From positions 1,054,001 through 1,118,000 of the forward strand of contig NZ_JACVAM010000002.1 in assembly GCF_014851865.1 (NCBI RefSeq): a DNA stretch of 64,000 bases, written 5' to 3'. A model generated the notes under the pieces. The model had not been told where the DNA came from. It searched no databases and saw nothing but the letters and a program-made list of their open reading frames with translations. The stretch is from Pseudomonas sp. PDM16 (lineage in GTDB: Bacteria; Pseudomonadota; Gammaproteobacteria; Pseudomonadales; Pseudomonadaceae). Position numbers and translations under genes: made by a program. The stretch's first letter is position 1; each line of letters opens with the position of its first letter. Of this stretch, positions 1-7,979 are shown piece after piece.

Positions 1-558
1 TGGGTGCGCGCTCGCGCACTGTCCGTTTACATCCTGGTGTTCTTCGGCGCTTCGGCCGCCGGCGGCATCGCCTGGGGAGCGCTGGCCAGCGAGCTGTCTC
101 TGACAGCGGCCTTCGCCGGTGGCGGGGCTTTGCTAGTGCTGGGCACGCTGACCCGTCTGTGGTTCGCCTTGCCGGCCACCCAGGCCGACGACCTCGCGCC
201 TTCGCTGCACTGGCCGACGCCGATCCTGGACGAGGCGCTGGATCGCGAGCGCGGCCCGGTGCTGGTCACCGTGGAGTACCGCATCGCCGCCGAGGATGCC
301 GCCGCCTTCCGCCTGGCCATGCATGACGTGCGGCGCATGCGCCGGCGCAACGGCGCCTTCTCCTGGGCGCTGCTGCAGGACAGCGAGGACCCGAGCCTGT
401 GGCAGGAACTGTTCTTCGACGAGTCCTGGCTGGATCACCTGCGCCACCACGGCCGCGTCACCCGCGCCGAGCAGCGTATCGAGGCCGCCGCACGGCATTA
501 CCAGCAACCCGGCGAGCCGGTGCGCATCCGCCACCTGCTCGCTGCCCCGCAAGTCTGA
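1..558 (+). CDS. MFS_3-type exporter with C-terminal ABM-like tail (5' truncated)
   Basis: The reading frame is open from the first base, so only the C-terminal ~185 residues of the gene are in the window. They begin with a hydrophobic helix pair (YILVFFGASAAGG, then a second helix near residues 30-50), as in the last helices of an MFS carrier. A soluble domain of about 110 residues follows (VTVEYRI near residue 88, WQELFFDESWLDHLRHH near 132-146). This layout matches MFS_3 (DUF894/EntS-like) exporters, whose cytosolic tail resembles an antibiotic-biosynthesis-monooxygenase fold. The substrate cannot be read from the sequence. The stop is 29 bp before the next gene, which probably shares the transcript. 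Confidence 0.75.
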   Translation, partial: WVRARALSVYILVFFGASAAGGIAWGALASELSLTAAFAGGGALLVLGTLTRLWFALPATQADDLAPSLHWPTPILDEALDRERGPVLVTVEYRIAAEDAAAFRLAMHDVRRMRRRNGAFSWALLQDSEDPSLWQELFFDESWLDHLRHHGRVTRAEQRIEAAARHYQQPGEPVRIRHLLAAPQV

Positions 559-587
559 TTTCAAACCCCGAAAAAGGAGTGTCAGCC

Positions 588-1211
588 ATGTCCGTTCCCT
601 ACAAGCGCCTGAACAAGGACGACGCCGTCGTTCTGCTGGTCGATCATCAGTCCGGCCTGATTTCCCTGGTGCAGGACTTCACCCCCAGCGACTTCAAGAA
701 CAACGTCCTGGCCCTCGGTGCCGTGGCCAAGTTCTTCAACCTGCCGACCATCCTCACCACCAGCTTCGAGCAAGGCCCCAACGGCCCGCTGGTGCCGGAA
801 CTCAAGGAGCTGTTCCCGGATGCGCCCTACGTCGCTCGTCCCGGCCAGATCAACGCCTGGGACAACGAGGACTTCGTCGCTGCGATCAAGAAGACCGGCC
901 GCAAGCAGCTGATCATCGCCGGTGTGGTGACCGATGTGTGCGTGGCCTTCCCGGCGCTGTCGGCGATTGCCGAGGGCTTCGACGTGTTCGTCGTCACCGA
1001 CGCATCCGGTACGTTCGACAAGACCGTGCAGCAGGCTGCCTGGGCGCGCATGAATGCCGCCGGCGTACAGCTGATGAACTGGTTCAGCGTGGCGTGCGAG
1101 CTGCACCGCGACTGGCGCAACGACATCGAAGGGCTGGGCAACCTGCTGTCCAACCACATCCCTAACTACCGCAACCTGATGACCAGCTACTTCACCCTGA
1201 TCGGCAAGTGA
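588..1211 (+). CDS. YcaC-like isochorismatase-family hydrolase
   Basis: This 207-residue cytosolic hydrolase belongs to the cysteine-hydrolase (isochorismatase-like) superfamily and closely resembles E. coli YcaC, whose substrate is unknown. Visible family features are VDHQSGL with Asp19, and GVVTDVC with the nucleophilic Cys118. YcaC-like stretches such as TILTTSFEQGPNGPLVPEL and SNHIPNYRNLMTSY are also present. The ATG at 588 was chosen because AAAGGAG lies about 9 bp upstream; the frame is open further upstream only as overlap with the preceding gene. In pseudomonads such genes are often induced by chemical stress, which suits the transporter upstream and the esterase/ohr block downstream (inference). 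Confidence 0.9.
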   Translation: MSVPYKRLNKDDAVVLLVDHQSGLISLVQDFTPSDFKNNVLALGAVAKFFNLPTILTTSFEQGPNGPLVPELKELFPDAPYVARPGQINAWDNEDFVAAIKKTGRKQLIIAGVVTDVCVAFPALSAIAEGFDVFVVTDASGTFDKTVQQAAWARMNAAGVQLMNWFSVACELHRDWRNDIEGLGNLLSNHIPNYRNLMTSYFTLIGK

Positions 1212-1223
1212 GGGCAGGGGCGT

Positions 1224-1243
1224 GCGGCGGCTATGCCCGCCGC
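1224..1243. terminator. GC-rich hairpin between convergent genes
   Basis: GCGGCGG and CCGCCGC form a 7-bp stem around CTATGC, between the ends of the YcaC-like gene (+) and the AraC gene (-). There is no T-run on either strand, so termination is only suggested by position. Confidence 0.3.
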
Positions 1244-1247
1244 GCGC

Positions 1248-1661
1248 TCAGTTCGAAGCCTGCAGTCGCTCCAGCCGCCACTGGCTGGGCGGCATGCCGG
1301 TTTGCCGGGCGAATACCCGCGAGAAATGCGCCTGGTCGGCGAATCCGCAGTCCTGGGCGATGTGAACGATGGCGTGCTCGTGGAGCAGCAGCTCCCTGGC
1401 GCGTTCCAGGCGTTTCTGCGTCAGCCACTGGTGTGGCGACATCCCCGTGCTGCCGTGGAAGGCGCGGGAGAAGTGGCTGCGTGACAGGCCGCATTCGCGT
1501 GCCAGCCAGGTCATGGAAATGCCGTTGTTGAGGTTGGCGGTTATCAAGGCCTTGGCCAACCGTTCTTGCCGTGGCGCCAGTCGTATGGGCGCGCTGCCTG
1601 GCTCCTGCAGGATGAGCCGTGGCGGAGTCATGCAATCTGGTGTCGACCCACGGACGCCCAT
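1248..1661 (-). CDS. Short AraC-family transcriptional regulator
   Basis: This 137-residue protein consists almost entirely of the AraC/XylS DNA-binding domain. The first helix-turn-helix (MTWLARECGLSRSHFSRAF) is near residues 50-68 and the second (IVHIAQDCGFADQAHFSRVF) near 98-117, followed by the conserved GMPPSQWR end. There is no ligand-binding domain, so it is of the short, stand-alone class. Met11 (position 1631) is an alternative start. It is convergent with the YcaC-like gene and may regulate that gene or the adjacent block; no operator is visible. Confidence 0.85.
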   Translation of the reverse strand: MGVRGSTPDCMTPPRLILQEPGSAPIRLAPRQERLAKALITANLNNGISMTWLARECGLSRSHFSRAFHGSTGMSPHQWLTQKRLERARELLLHEHAIVHIAQDCGFADQAHFSRVFARQTGMPPSQWRLERLQASN

Positions 1662-1861
1662 GCGATTCCCTCCCGAATGCTGAAATGACGCTGCGGGGCC
1701 AGGTTCTCAATGGCCGTGCACGCAGATGCGTGCCGAGCCAGGTCGACCGGCCCGCCGCAAGGCGCTGTAGCGTGGGAGGAATGATGGCGCCGTTACGCCT
1801 TCGAGCAAATGCAGCCGTGGGGACGTGAAGCGCCAACAGGGGGCCGGATACAGACAGGTCG

Positions 1862-2815
1862 TCAGCCGAACTGATGGCGGTACTGAGCGGGGGTGAGACC
1901 CAGGCGCTCGCCGAACTGCACTCGCATGCAGCGCACGCTGCGGAAGCCGGCGCGGTAGGCCACGGTCTTCAGCGGCAGGTCGCTGGTCTCCAGCAGGTTG
2001 CGGGCTCGGTCGATGCGTGCACCCTGCACGAACTCCATGGGTGTGAGACGGGTCTCGCGAGCGAACACGCGGGTGAAATGGCGGGTGCTCATGCCGGCCA
2101 CACCGGCCAGGCGCTCGACGTTGAGGTCTTCTTCCAGGTTCTCCAGGGCGTAGTGCTGGGCGCGGCTGACCGGCGATTCCTCGCGCGCCACTTCGGCCAG
2201 CATCGGGCTGAACTGGGCCTGTCCGCCCTGGCGCTTGGTGGCCACCAGCAGCACCTTGGCCACGCTGACTGCCACCTGCTTGCCATGGTCTTCGGCGAGG
2301 ATGGCCAGGGCCATGTCGATGCCGGCGGTAATGCCGCCCGAGGTGATCAGCTCGCCGTCCTTGATGTAGATCTGGTCGGTGCCGACGCAGGCGTTGGGAA
2401 AGCGCTTGGCCAGGCGCTCGGTGTAGTTCCAGTGGGTGGTCACCTGGCGGCCGTCAAGCAGGCCGGCCTCGCCGAGCAGGAAAGCGCCGGTGCAGATCGA
2501 GCCATAGCGGCGCGAGGCCGCACTGGCGCTGCGCAACCAGGGCAGCAGCTCGCCGTGTTCACCGTTGTAGGCACCGGGACCGCCGGGGATCAGCAACAGG
2601 TCGAAGCTGGTCGGGGCATCGGCCAGTTTGTGCTCGGCGAGCATGTGCAGGCCATTGGAGGCGCGCACGTTGGTGTCGCTGGTACTGCTGATGGTGCTGA
2701 TGCGGTATTGCCGGTCGCCGGGGAGGTAGCGATTGGCGATGGAGAACACTTCGATCGGTCCGGCCACGTCCAGCATCAGGACATCGGGAAAGAGAAGCAT
2801 CGCCACGTTTTTCAT
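1862..2815 (-). CDS. GlxA-family (DJ-1/PfpI plus AraC HTH) transcriptional regulator
   Basis: 317 residues with the GlxA/FtrA architecture. An N-terminal DJ-1/PfpI-like domain starts at MKNVAMLLFPDVLMLD and carries the nucleophile-elbow motif GSICTGAF, here acting as a sensor fold. A C-terminal AraC-type double HTH (RLAGVAGMSTRHFTRVF, then LKTVAYRAGFRSVRCMRVQF) ends near residue 310. The ATG at 2815 was chosen because it begins the conserved DJ-1 strand; the upstream open frame is compositionally unlike the family. It lies 121 bp downstream of the amidohydrolase gene on the same strand and is a good candidate regulator of the minus-strand block up to ohr (inference). Confidence 0.9.
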   Translation of the reverse strand: MKNVAMLLFPDVLMLDVAGPIEVFSIANRYLPGDRQYRISTISSTSDTNVRASNGLHMLAEHKLADAPTSFDLLLIPGGPGAYNGEHGELLPWLRSASAASRRYGSICTGAFLLGEAGLLDGRQVTTHWNYTERLAKRFPNACVGTDQIYIKDGELITSGGITAGIDMALAILAEDHGKQVAVSVAKVLLVATKRQGGQAQFSPMLAEVAREESPVSRAQHYALENLEEDLNVERLAGVAGMSTRHFTRVFARETRLTPMEFVQGARIDRARNLLETSDLPLKTVAYRAGFRSVRCMRVQFGERLGLTPAQYRHQFG

Positions 2816-2936
2816 GCTGCGGTCGCATCGGCTCGTTGGGGGAAGAAGAACAGAATAGCAATTCTTCCCAACGCCGGGGATCCGCGAGATAGAGCCCACG
2901 CGCCGGTTCAATGACCGGCACGTGAGCGGCTTCGCA

Positions 2937-4895
2937 TCAGAAGGCGAAGCAGGAGCAGCCGAACGCGCCCCAGAAGCCCTGGTAGTCGCTGATCGGCACC
3001 GACGACTGGCGTGCCCGTTCATGGCTGTGGGCGTGCACGGCGCAGCTGCCGACGCACTGGTGCACAGCGGCCACCAGCGGTGCGGCCGGCTTCCAGTGGC
3101 CGGGTACCTTGGCCACTGGCGACCAGTCGGGCAGTACCGGCAGTTGCGCCGGGCCGAGCTTATCGAACTCGCCGGCCGAGTAGACCACCTCGCCGCCGAC
3201 CACGGTCAGCACCGACTCGATCCACTTGATGGCCTCTTCCTCGACGCTGAAGAAGTCCGCCGACAGGGCGGTCAGGTCCGCCAGTTGGCCAACCTTGATC
3301 TGGCCCTTCTTGCCCTGTTCGCTGGAGAACCAGGCGCTGCCGTGGGTGAACAGCTGCAGCGCGGTCTCGCGTGGCAGCCCTTGGGGATACAGCTCCAGGC
3401 CACCGACGGTCTTGCCGCTGACCATCCAGTACAGCGAGGTCCAGGGGTTGTAGCTGGCCACGCGGGTGGCGTCGGTGCCGGCGCCCACCGGTACGCCCTC
3501 GGCCAGCATGCGCTGGATCGGCGGGGTGGCCTCGGCGGCCTTGGCGCCGTAGCGGTCGACGAAGTACTCACCCTGGAAGGCCATGCGGTGCTGGATGGCG
3601 ATGCCGCCGCCCAGGGCGCGCACGCGCTCGATGTTCTTCGGCGTGATGGTCTCGGCATGGTCGAAGAACCAGGGCAGGCCGTTGAACGGAATGTCGCGGT
3701 TGACCTTCTCGAACACGTCGAGCATGCGCGAGATGGATTCGTCGTAGGTGGCGTGCAGGCGGAACGGCCAGCGCTGTTCCACCAGGTGGCGCACCACCGG
3801 CTCCAGCTCGGCTTCCATGGTGCCGGGCAGGTCCGGGCGCGGTTCGAGGAAGTCCTCGAAGTCGGCGGCGGAGAACACCAGCATCTCGCCGGCGCCGTTG
3901 TGGCGCAGGAAGTCGTCGCCCTGGCCGGGTTTGACGATCTTGCTCCAGTTCTGGAAGTCGGTCAGTTCTTCCTTGGGCTTCTGGGTGAACAGGTTGTAGG
4001 CGATGCGCACGGTCAGCTGCTTGTCCTTGGCCAGCTGCTCGATCACCTGGTAGTCGTCCGGGTAGTTCTGGTAGCCGCCGCCGGCATCAATGGCGCTGGT
4101 CACGCCCAGGCGGTTGAGCTCACGCATGAACTGACGGGTGGAGTTGACCTGGTACTCCAGCGGCAGCTTCGGACCCTTGGCCAGGGTGGCGTAGAGGATC
4201 ATCGCGTTGGGCCGGGCGATGAGCATGCCGGTGGGCTCGCCGTTGGCATCGCGAACGATCTCGCCACCCGGCGGGTTGGGCGTGTTCTTGTCGTAGCCGA
4301 CCACGCGCAGCGCGGCGCGGTTGAGCAGGGCGCGGTCGTACAGGTGGAGGAGGAACACCGGGGTGTCCGGCGCGGCCTTGTTGATCTCGTCGAGGGTCGG
4401 CAGGCGCTTCTCGGCGAACTGGAATTCGTTCCAGCCACCGACCACCCGTACCCACTGCGGGGTTGGAGTGCGCTCGGCCTGGTCCTTGAGCATGCGCAGG
4501 GCGTCGGCCAGCGAGGGCACGCCTTCCCAGCGCAGCTCCAGGTTGTAGTTGAGGCCGCCGCGGATCAGGTGCAGGTGCGAGTCGTTGAGGCCGGGGATCA
4601 CCGTGCGTTTCTGCAGGTCGATCACGCGGGTGCCGGCGCCGCGCAGGGCCATCACCTCGGCATCGCTGCCGACGGCGACGAAGCGCCCCTGGTGGATGGC
4701 CACGGCGCTGGCGTTGGGTTTCTCCCGGTCCACGGTGTGGATGCGGCCGTTGTGCAGAATCAGGTCGGGGTGCATGGAGCCTCCTTTGTCGGCGCCGAAG
4801 ATCGGCAGGGCGGGCCACAGCGCGCCGGCGGCGCCGAGGACCGAAGACGCGGCGAGGAAGCGGCGTCGGCTGTTGTTGGCGGGGTCGTTGGGCAT
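2937..4895 (-). CDS. Tat-exported YtcJ-like amidohydrolase
   Basis: 652 residues. The N-terminus has a twin-arginine signal (SRRRFL at residues 9-14, then an Ala-rich hydrophobic stretch ending near ALPIFGA). The body is an Amidohydrolase_3 (YtcJ-like) metal-dependent hydrolase: metal motif NDSHLHLI near residue 107, FRLHATYDES, FDHAET, and the late Asp in GAGTDATRVASYNPW. The substrate is unknown; relatives hydrolyse cyclic amides or N-formyl compounds. The C-terminal ~40 residues form an unusual Cys/His-rich tail (HQCVGSC, HAHSHE, FGCSCFAF). It lies 13 bp downstream of the ABM gene, so it is probably the fourth gene of the ohr-led operon. Confidence 0.88.
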   Translation of the reverse strand: MPNDPANNSRRRFLAASSVLGAAGALWPALPIFGADKGGSMHPDLILHNGRIHTVDREKPNASAVAIHQGRFVAVGSDAEVMALRGAGTRVIDLQKRTVIPGLNDSHLHLIRGGLNYNLELRWEGVPSLADALRMLKDQAERTPTPQWVRVVGGWNEFQFAEKRLPTLDEINKAAPDTPVFLLHLYDRALLNRAALRVVGYDKNTPNPPGGEIVRDANGEPTGMLIARPNAMILYATLAKGPKLPLEYQVNSTRQFMRELNRLGVTSAIDAGGGYQNYPDDYQVIEQLAKDKQLTVRIAYNLFTQKPKEELTDFQNWSKIVKPGQGDDFLRHNGAGEMLVFSAADFEDFLEPRPDLPGTMEAELEPVVRHLVEQRWPFRLHATYDESISRMLDVFEKVNRDIPFNGLPWFFDHAETITPKNIERVRALGGGIAIQHRMAFQGEYFVDRYGAKAAEATPPIQRMLAEGVPVGAGTDATRVASYNPWTSLYWMVSGKTVGGLELYPQGLPRETALQLFTHGSAWFSSEQGKKGQIKVGQLADLTALSADFFSVEEEAIKWIESVLTVVGGEVVYSAGEFDKLGPAQLPVLPDWSPVAKVPGHWKPAAPLVAAVHQCVGSCAVHAHSHERARQSSVPISDYQGFWGAFGCSCFAF

Positions 4896-4908
4896 GGGGC
4901 CTCCGGGT

Positions 4909-5472
4909 TCAGGGCCGATTGAGCCAGGGCGCGAGCCAACGGGTGACTCGCGGCATGAACAGATAGACCACCAGCAGGACGATGGTCAGGGTGATCAGCG
5001 TGTTGCTGGCGAGGTGGCCGCCGAGCCAGGGCAGGGCGGCGAACAGCGGCTGCCAGAGCAGCGGTACCAGCAGACTGAGCGGCAGGATCACGGCGAAGGT
5101 GACGCAGGCCTGTTTCCAGCGTGGCGGCGGGTTCGCTGCCTGTTCCGGGGTGAACCAGAACTCGCGGGCCGGGTGCAGGACCAGGTCCTCGTCGGCGGCC
5201 AGCAGCGGGCCGACCTCCTCGATCAGGCGCTTGCGCTCGTCGGAACCGAGCCAGTGTTGCAGGCGTTCGGCGCCGGCGAAGCGCAGCACGCTGGTGAACA
5301 GTGCCTGCTCGCCTTCCTTGCCGCGCATCACGTCGACACCCAGGTGCCCGGGGTAGCCCTGGGCGGCCTGGACGATGCGCCGCAGCCAGCTCTCGTAAGG
5401 GTCGAGCTGGCCCTGGCGCACGCGGTGGCGGATCAGCAGGGTGACCACTTCATCTGTGCTATCCGCTGCCAT
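4909..5472 (-). CDS. Membrane-anchored antibiotic-biosynthesis-monooxygenase (ABM) domain protein
   Basis: 187 residues. Residues ~9-100 form an ABM-like ferredoxin-type fold (VVTLLIRHRV, HLGVDVMRG, FTSVLRFAGAERLQHWL). Two hydrophobic helices follow (ACVTFAVILPLSLLVPLLW and LITLTIVLLVVYLFM), so the domain is tethered to the inner membrane. The same layout occurs in Pseudomonas proteins annotated as antibiotic biosynthesis monooxygenase; no cofactor or substrate can be assigned. The ATG at 5472 is 10 bp after the esterase stop. Operon position between an esterase and an amidohydrolase suggests a role in modifying small organic molecules (inference). Confidence 0.8.
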   Translation of the reverse strand: MAADSTDEVVTLLIRHRVRQGQLDPYESWLRRIVQAAQGYPGHLGVDVMRGKEGEQALFTSVLRFAGAERLQHWLGSDERKRLIEEVGPLLAADEDLVLHPAREFWFTPEQAANPPPRWKQACVTFAVILPLSLLVPLLWQPLFAALPWLGGHLASNTLITLTIVLLVVYLFMPRVTRWLAPWLNRP

Positions 5473-5482
5473 GTCGTGCTTC

Positions 5483-6496
5483 CTATTTGAGGTGCTGCTT
5501 GAGTTCGACGCCGGCCTGGCGCATGGCGGCCTGCACGGCCGGAACATGGGCCAGCGGGTTGAGCAGGCCGTAGTCGTGGATCATGCCGTTGTAGCGCACC
5601 GCGGTGACGGTGACACCGGCGGCGTCCAGCTTGCGCGCGTAGGCCTCGCCCTCGTCACGCAGTACGTCGAACTCGGCGGTCTGGATCAGGGTAGGCGGCA
5701 AGCCCTTGAGTTGCTCGGTGGACGCCTGCAGCGGCGATGCGAAACGCTCGGCGCGCTGCTTCGGATCGGTGGTGTAGCTGTCCCAGAACCACTGCATCAG
5801 CGGCTTGGTGAGGAAGTGACCCTGGGCGAACTGGTTGTAGGAAACGGTTTCCAGGTTGGCATCGGTCACCGGCCACAGCAGCAGCTGGAAGCGCAGTTTC
5901 GGCACGCCGGCTTCTTTTGCCTTGAGCGCGACCACTGCAGCCATGTTGCCGCCGACGCTGTTGCCGGCCACGGCCAGGCGCGAGCTGTCCACGCTGATTT
6001 CCTTGCCGTGTTCGCCGACCCATTTGGTCGCGGCGTAGGCCTGGTCGATGGCGGTCGGATACTTGGCTTCAGGTGATGGCGTGTAGCCGACGTAGACAGC
6101 CACGGCGCCGGAGTTCACCACCAGGTCACGGATCAGACGGGCATGGGTCGGGTAGTCGCCCAGCACCCAGCCACCGCCGTGGAAGAACATGAACACCGGC
6201 AGCTCACCCTTCACGCCCTCGGGACGGACGATGGTCAGGGCGATCGACTGGCCGCCAGCCTGGATGGTCTTCTCCGACACGCTCACGCCGGACAGGTCGA
6301 CCTTGACCGAGGCCTGGGCGCCAACCAGCACGGCGCGGGCATCTTGCGGGCTGAGGGTCTCCAGCGGCTTGCCGCCGCCGGCTTCCAGGGCTTCGAGAAA
6401 GACCTGGGTGTTGTGTTCCACGCCGGGGCTGCCGGCGGCGAAGGCGTTGCCGGTGGCCAGGGCCAGCAGCGAGGCGAGCAGAGTGAGACGGTTCAT
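5483..6496 (-). CDS. Exported HSL-family alpha/beta hydrolase (esterase)
   Basis: 337 residues with a Sec signal peptide (hydrophobic core LLASLLALATG, cleavage near NAFA-AG at 20-21). The oxyanion motif HGGGW is at 106-110 and the nucleophile motif GNSVGGN at 178-184 (Ser180). Asp in DVLRDEG and His in MIHDYG complete the triad. This is the hormone-sensitive-lipase (type IV) esterase family, acting on short-chain esters, here in the periplasm. It lies 14 bp downstream of the ohr stop. Relatives are often found with ohr in oxidative-stress or solvent-response clusters; the physiological ester is unknown. Confidence 0.9.
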   Translation of the reverse strand: MNRLTLLASLLALATGNAFAAGSPGVEHNTQVFLEALEAGGGKPLETLSPQDARAVLVGAQASVKVDLSGVSVSEKTIQAGGQSIALTIVRPEGVKGELPVFMFFHGGGWVLGDYPTHARLIRDLVVNSGAVAVYVGYTPSPEAKYPTAIDQAYAATKWVGEHGKEISVDSSRLAVAGNSVGGNMAAVVALKAKEAGVPKLRFQLLLWPVTDANLETVSYNQFAQGHFLTKPLMQWFWDSYTTDPKQRAERFASPLQASTEQLKGLPPTLIQTAEFDVLRDEGEAYARKLDAAGVTVTAVRYNGMIHDYGLLNPLAHVPAVQAAMRQAGVELKQHLK

Positions 6497-6510
6497 GTCG
6501 ATGCTCCTTG

Positions 6511-6939
6511 TTAGTCGACCAGGGTGAGGGTGACGTCGATGTTGTTACGCGTGGCGTTGGAATAGGGGCAGACGATGTGCGCGCGCTGGATCAGCTCCTG
6601 CGCGGCCTCGCGGGCCAGGCCCGGCAGGCTGATGCGCAGCTCGACCTCGATGGCGAAGCCGGTGGGCACGACGCCGATGCCGACCACACCCTCGATGGAG
6701 GAGTCGGCCGGCACGCTGAGCTTGTCGCGCATGCCGACGAACTTCAGGGCGCCGAGGAAGCAGGCGGAGTAGCCGGCGGCGAACAGCTGCTCGGGGTTGG
6801 TGCCTTCGCCGCCGGCGCCGCCCAGTTCCTTGGGCGTGGTCAGGGCGACGTCGAGGATGCCGTCGGAGGACACGGCGCGGCCGTCACGGCCGCCGTAAGC
6901 TTCGGCGTAGGCGCGGTAGAGGACTTTTTCGATGGACAT
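6511..6939 (-). CDS. ohr: Organic hydroperoxide resistance protein (Ohr/OsmC family)
   Basis: 142 residues, the normal Ohr length. Peroxidatic Cys60 lies in [10 protein letters not shown] and resolving Cys124 in [11 protein letters not shown]. The Ohr hallmark [21 protein letters not shown] separates it from OsmC proper. It reduces organic hydroperoxides using lipoyl dithiols in the cytosol. The ATG at 6939 (MSIEKVLY) fits the family start and has GGGAGAA close upstream. It is the first gene of the minus-strand block with the esterase, ABM and amidohydrolase genes. No marR-type ohrR gene is adjacent, and no obvious OhrR palindrome was found upstream. Confidence 0.93.
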   Translation of the reverse strand: MSIEKVLYRAYAEAYGGRDGRAVSSDGILDVALTTPKELGGAGGEGTNPEQLFAAGYSACFLGALKFVGMRDKLSVPADSSIEGVVGIGVVPTGFAIEVELRISLPGLAREAAQELIQRAHIVCPYSNATRNNIDVTLTLVD

Positions 6940-7242
6940 GGCGGTTCTCCCTGGTATGGCCAGGCCATAGGCCGGGCGTGTTGGCATCAATGGTCGGTGG
7001 TGTTTGGCGGCAATCTGTTGCAGATCAGGACCGAGTGATCTTCGTTATCGAGTCGAGCGATCTATGGTGTCTGTTCGATCAGGAGCGGAGTCTGGTCGGG
7101 CGGAATAGGCAACAGCTTGCCTACTGAGGTGGTCGCCATGGTGATGCTCCGGAAGGGAGATAAAGGAGCATGGAGTGTCGCGCGGCGATGCGTCCCGCTC
7201 TTGCATGGACGTGCCGCTTTTGCACTGGCGTGCGCAAAAGAA
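6940..7242. other. Leader region of the ohr block; possible 25-codon leader ORF
   Basis: This gene-free stretch lies upstream of ohr. On the minus strand an ATG at 7139, preceded by GGAG at good spacing, opens a 25-codon frame (MATTSVGKLLPI...LIEQTP) that ends in TAG at 7064-7062. The same frame then stays open for about 24 more codons ([15 protein letters not shown]...). It also holds several GATC-containing near-repeats between 7022 and 7082. It could be a leader peptide, an eroded gene start or chance. Confidence 0.3.
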
Positions 7243-7265
7243 AACGCCCCGCATGGCGAGGCGTT
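7238..7265 (-). terminator. Rho-independent terminator of the flavodoxin gene
   Basis: On the minus strand, AACGCC-TCGCCATGC-GGGGCGTT is followed by TTTTCTTTT, just after the flavodoxin stop at 7279. Confidence 0.75.
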
Positions 7266-7278
7266 GTTGGAGCTTTCT

Positions 7279-7809
7279 TCAGGAGGCCACGGGGGACAGC
7301 CAGGCAGGGCGCTGACGATCGCGCTGGTAGGTGGTCGAGGCCAGCACCTGTACTACGAAATCCTCCAGACGCTGTGGAGACAGACCGCTGAGCACCTCAC
7401 TCTGTAGCAGGATCTGCACGGGCGAGGGTACCTGCCGGGTCAGCGTGGCGATCTCCTCTACCGCGTTGAAGCCGCCACGGCCGCCCTGGGTGCAGACCAC
7501 CGAGATGCGCTTGCGTGACAGATCGTGGTCGCTGAGGAAGGTGCGCAGCGGCGCGGCCAGGCCCTTCATCCACACCGGGGTGAGCAGCACTATGTGGTCG
7601 AAGCGCTCCAGTGGCAGGCCCTCGTAGCGATAGTCGGGGCGATTGCGCAGCCAGGCGTCGAACATGCAGCGCCAGTCGCCGCTGGCACCGGCGCGGGGCT
7701 TGGTATCCTGGATCAGGGCCAGCGGCCAGCCGGTGAGCCTGGCCAACTCGTCGGCGACCAGGCGGGTATTGCCGGTGCGCGAATAGCACACCAGAAGAAT
7801 GTCGTTCAT
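7279..7809 (-). CDS. Flavodoxin-family protein
   Basis: 176 residues with the flavodoxin FMN-phosphate loop SRTGNT near residues 10-15 (LLVCYSRTGNTRLVADEL). The second FMN-binding region is HIVLLTPVWMKGLAAPLRTFL and the third VVCTQGGRGGF. Related Pseudomonas proteins are annotated as flavodoxin or NAD(P)H:quinone-type flavoproteins. It would act as a cytosolic electron carrier or reductase; the partner is unknown. The ATG at 7809 fits the family start. A perfect Anr/FNR box about 85 bp upstream suggests induction under low oxygen. A terminator follows the stop, so it is monocistronic. Confidence 0.85.
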   Translation of the reverse strand: MNDILLVCYSRTGNTRLVADELARLTGWPLALIQDTKPRAGASGDWRCMFDAWLRNRPDYRYEGLPLERFDHIVLLTPVWMKGLAAPLRTFLSDHDLSRKRISVVCTQGGRGGFNAVEEIATLTRQVPSPVQILLQSEVLSGLSPQRLEDFVVQVLASTTYQRDRQRPAWLSPVAS

Positions 7810-7864
7810 GGCGACCTCCGTCGCGCGGCTGGGGAGCGAGCCGGAACCGTCCGGCGCTGGTTTC

Positions 7865-7905
7865 AGCGTACGCACCAGCCGGGTGCGTGGCTTGATCCGT
7901 ATCAA
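7865..7905 (-). promoter_or_regulatory. Anr/FNR box and -10 of the flavodoxin gene
   Basis: TTGAT-CCGT-ATCAA at 7892-7905 is a perfect palindromic match to the Anr/Dnr/FNR consensus TTGAT-N4-ATCAA. On the minus strand a TACGCT at 7870-7865 sits where a -10 would lie if the box is centred about 40-41 bp upstream of a start near 7858. That is the class II activator geometry. No other gene is positioned to use it. Confidence 0.7.
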
Positions 7906-7937
7906 GGAAGTGGAGGGGCGAGGCGGGAGATGTAATG

Positions 7938-7963
7938 AAAAACGCCCCGCGGGGCGGGGCGTT
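7938..7963 (-). terminator. Rho-independent terminator of the SPFH gene
   Basis: On the minus strand, AACGCCCCGCCCCGCGGGGCGTT is followed by a T-run (TTTTTCATT), 17 bp after the SPFH stop at 7980. Confidence 0.8.
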
Positions 7964-7979
7964 CGGGTGATGCGGAGGC

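Noticed and set aside
2922..4922. A 666-codon plus-strand open frame antisense to the Tat amidohydrolase
   Set aside because: Shadow of the real gene: no motifs, no ribosome-binding site, antisense-type composition.
7045..7254. A 69-codon minus-strand frame upstream of ohr beginning MRGVFFCARQ
   Set aside because: It starts inside the flavodoxin terminator stem, has no ribosome-binding site and overlaps a better-supported short frame.
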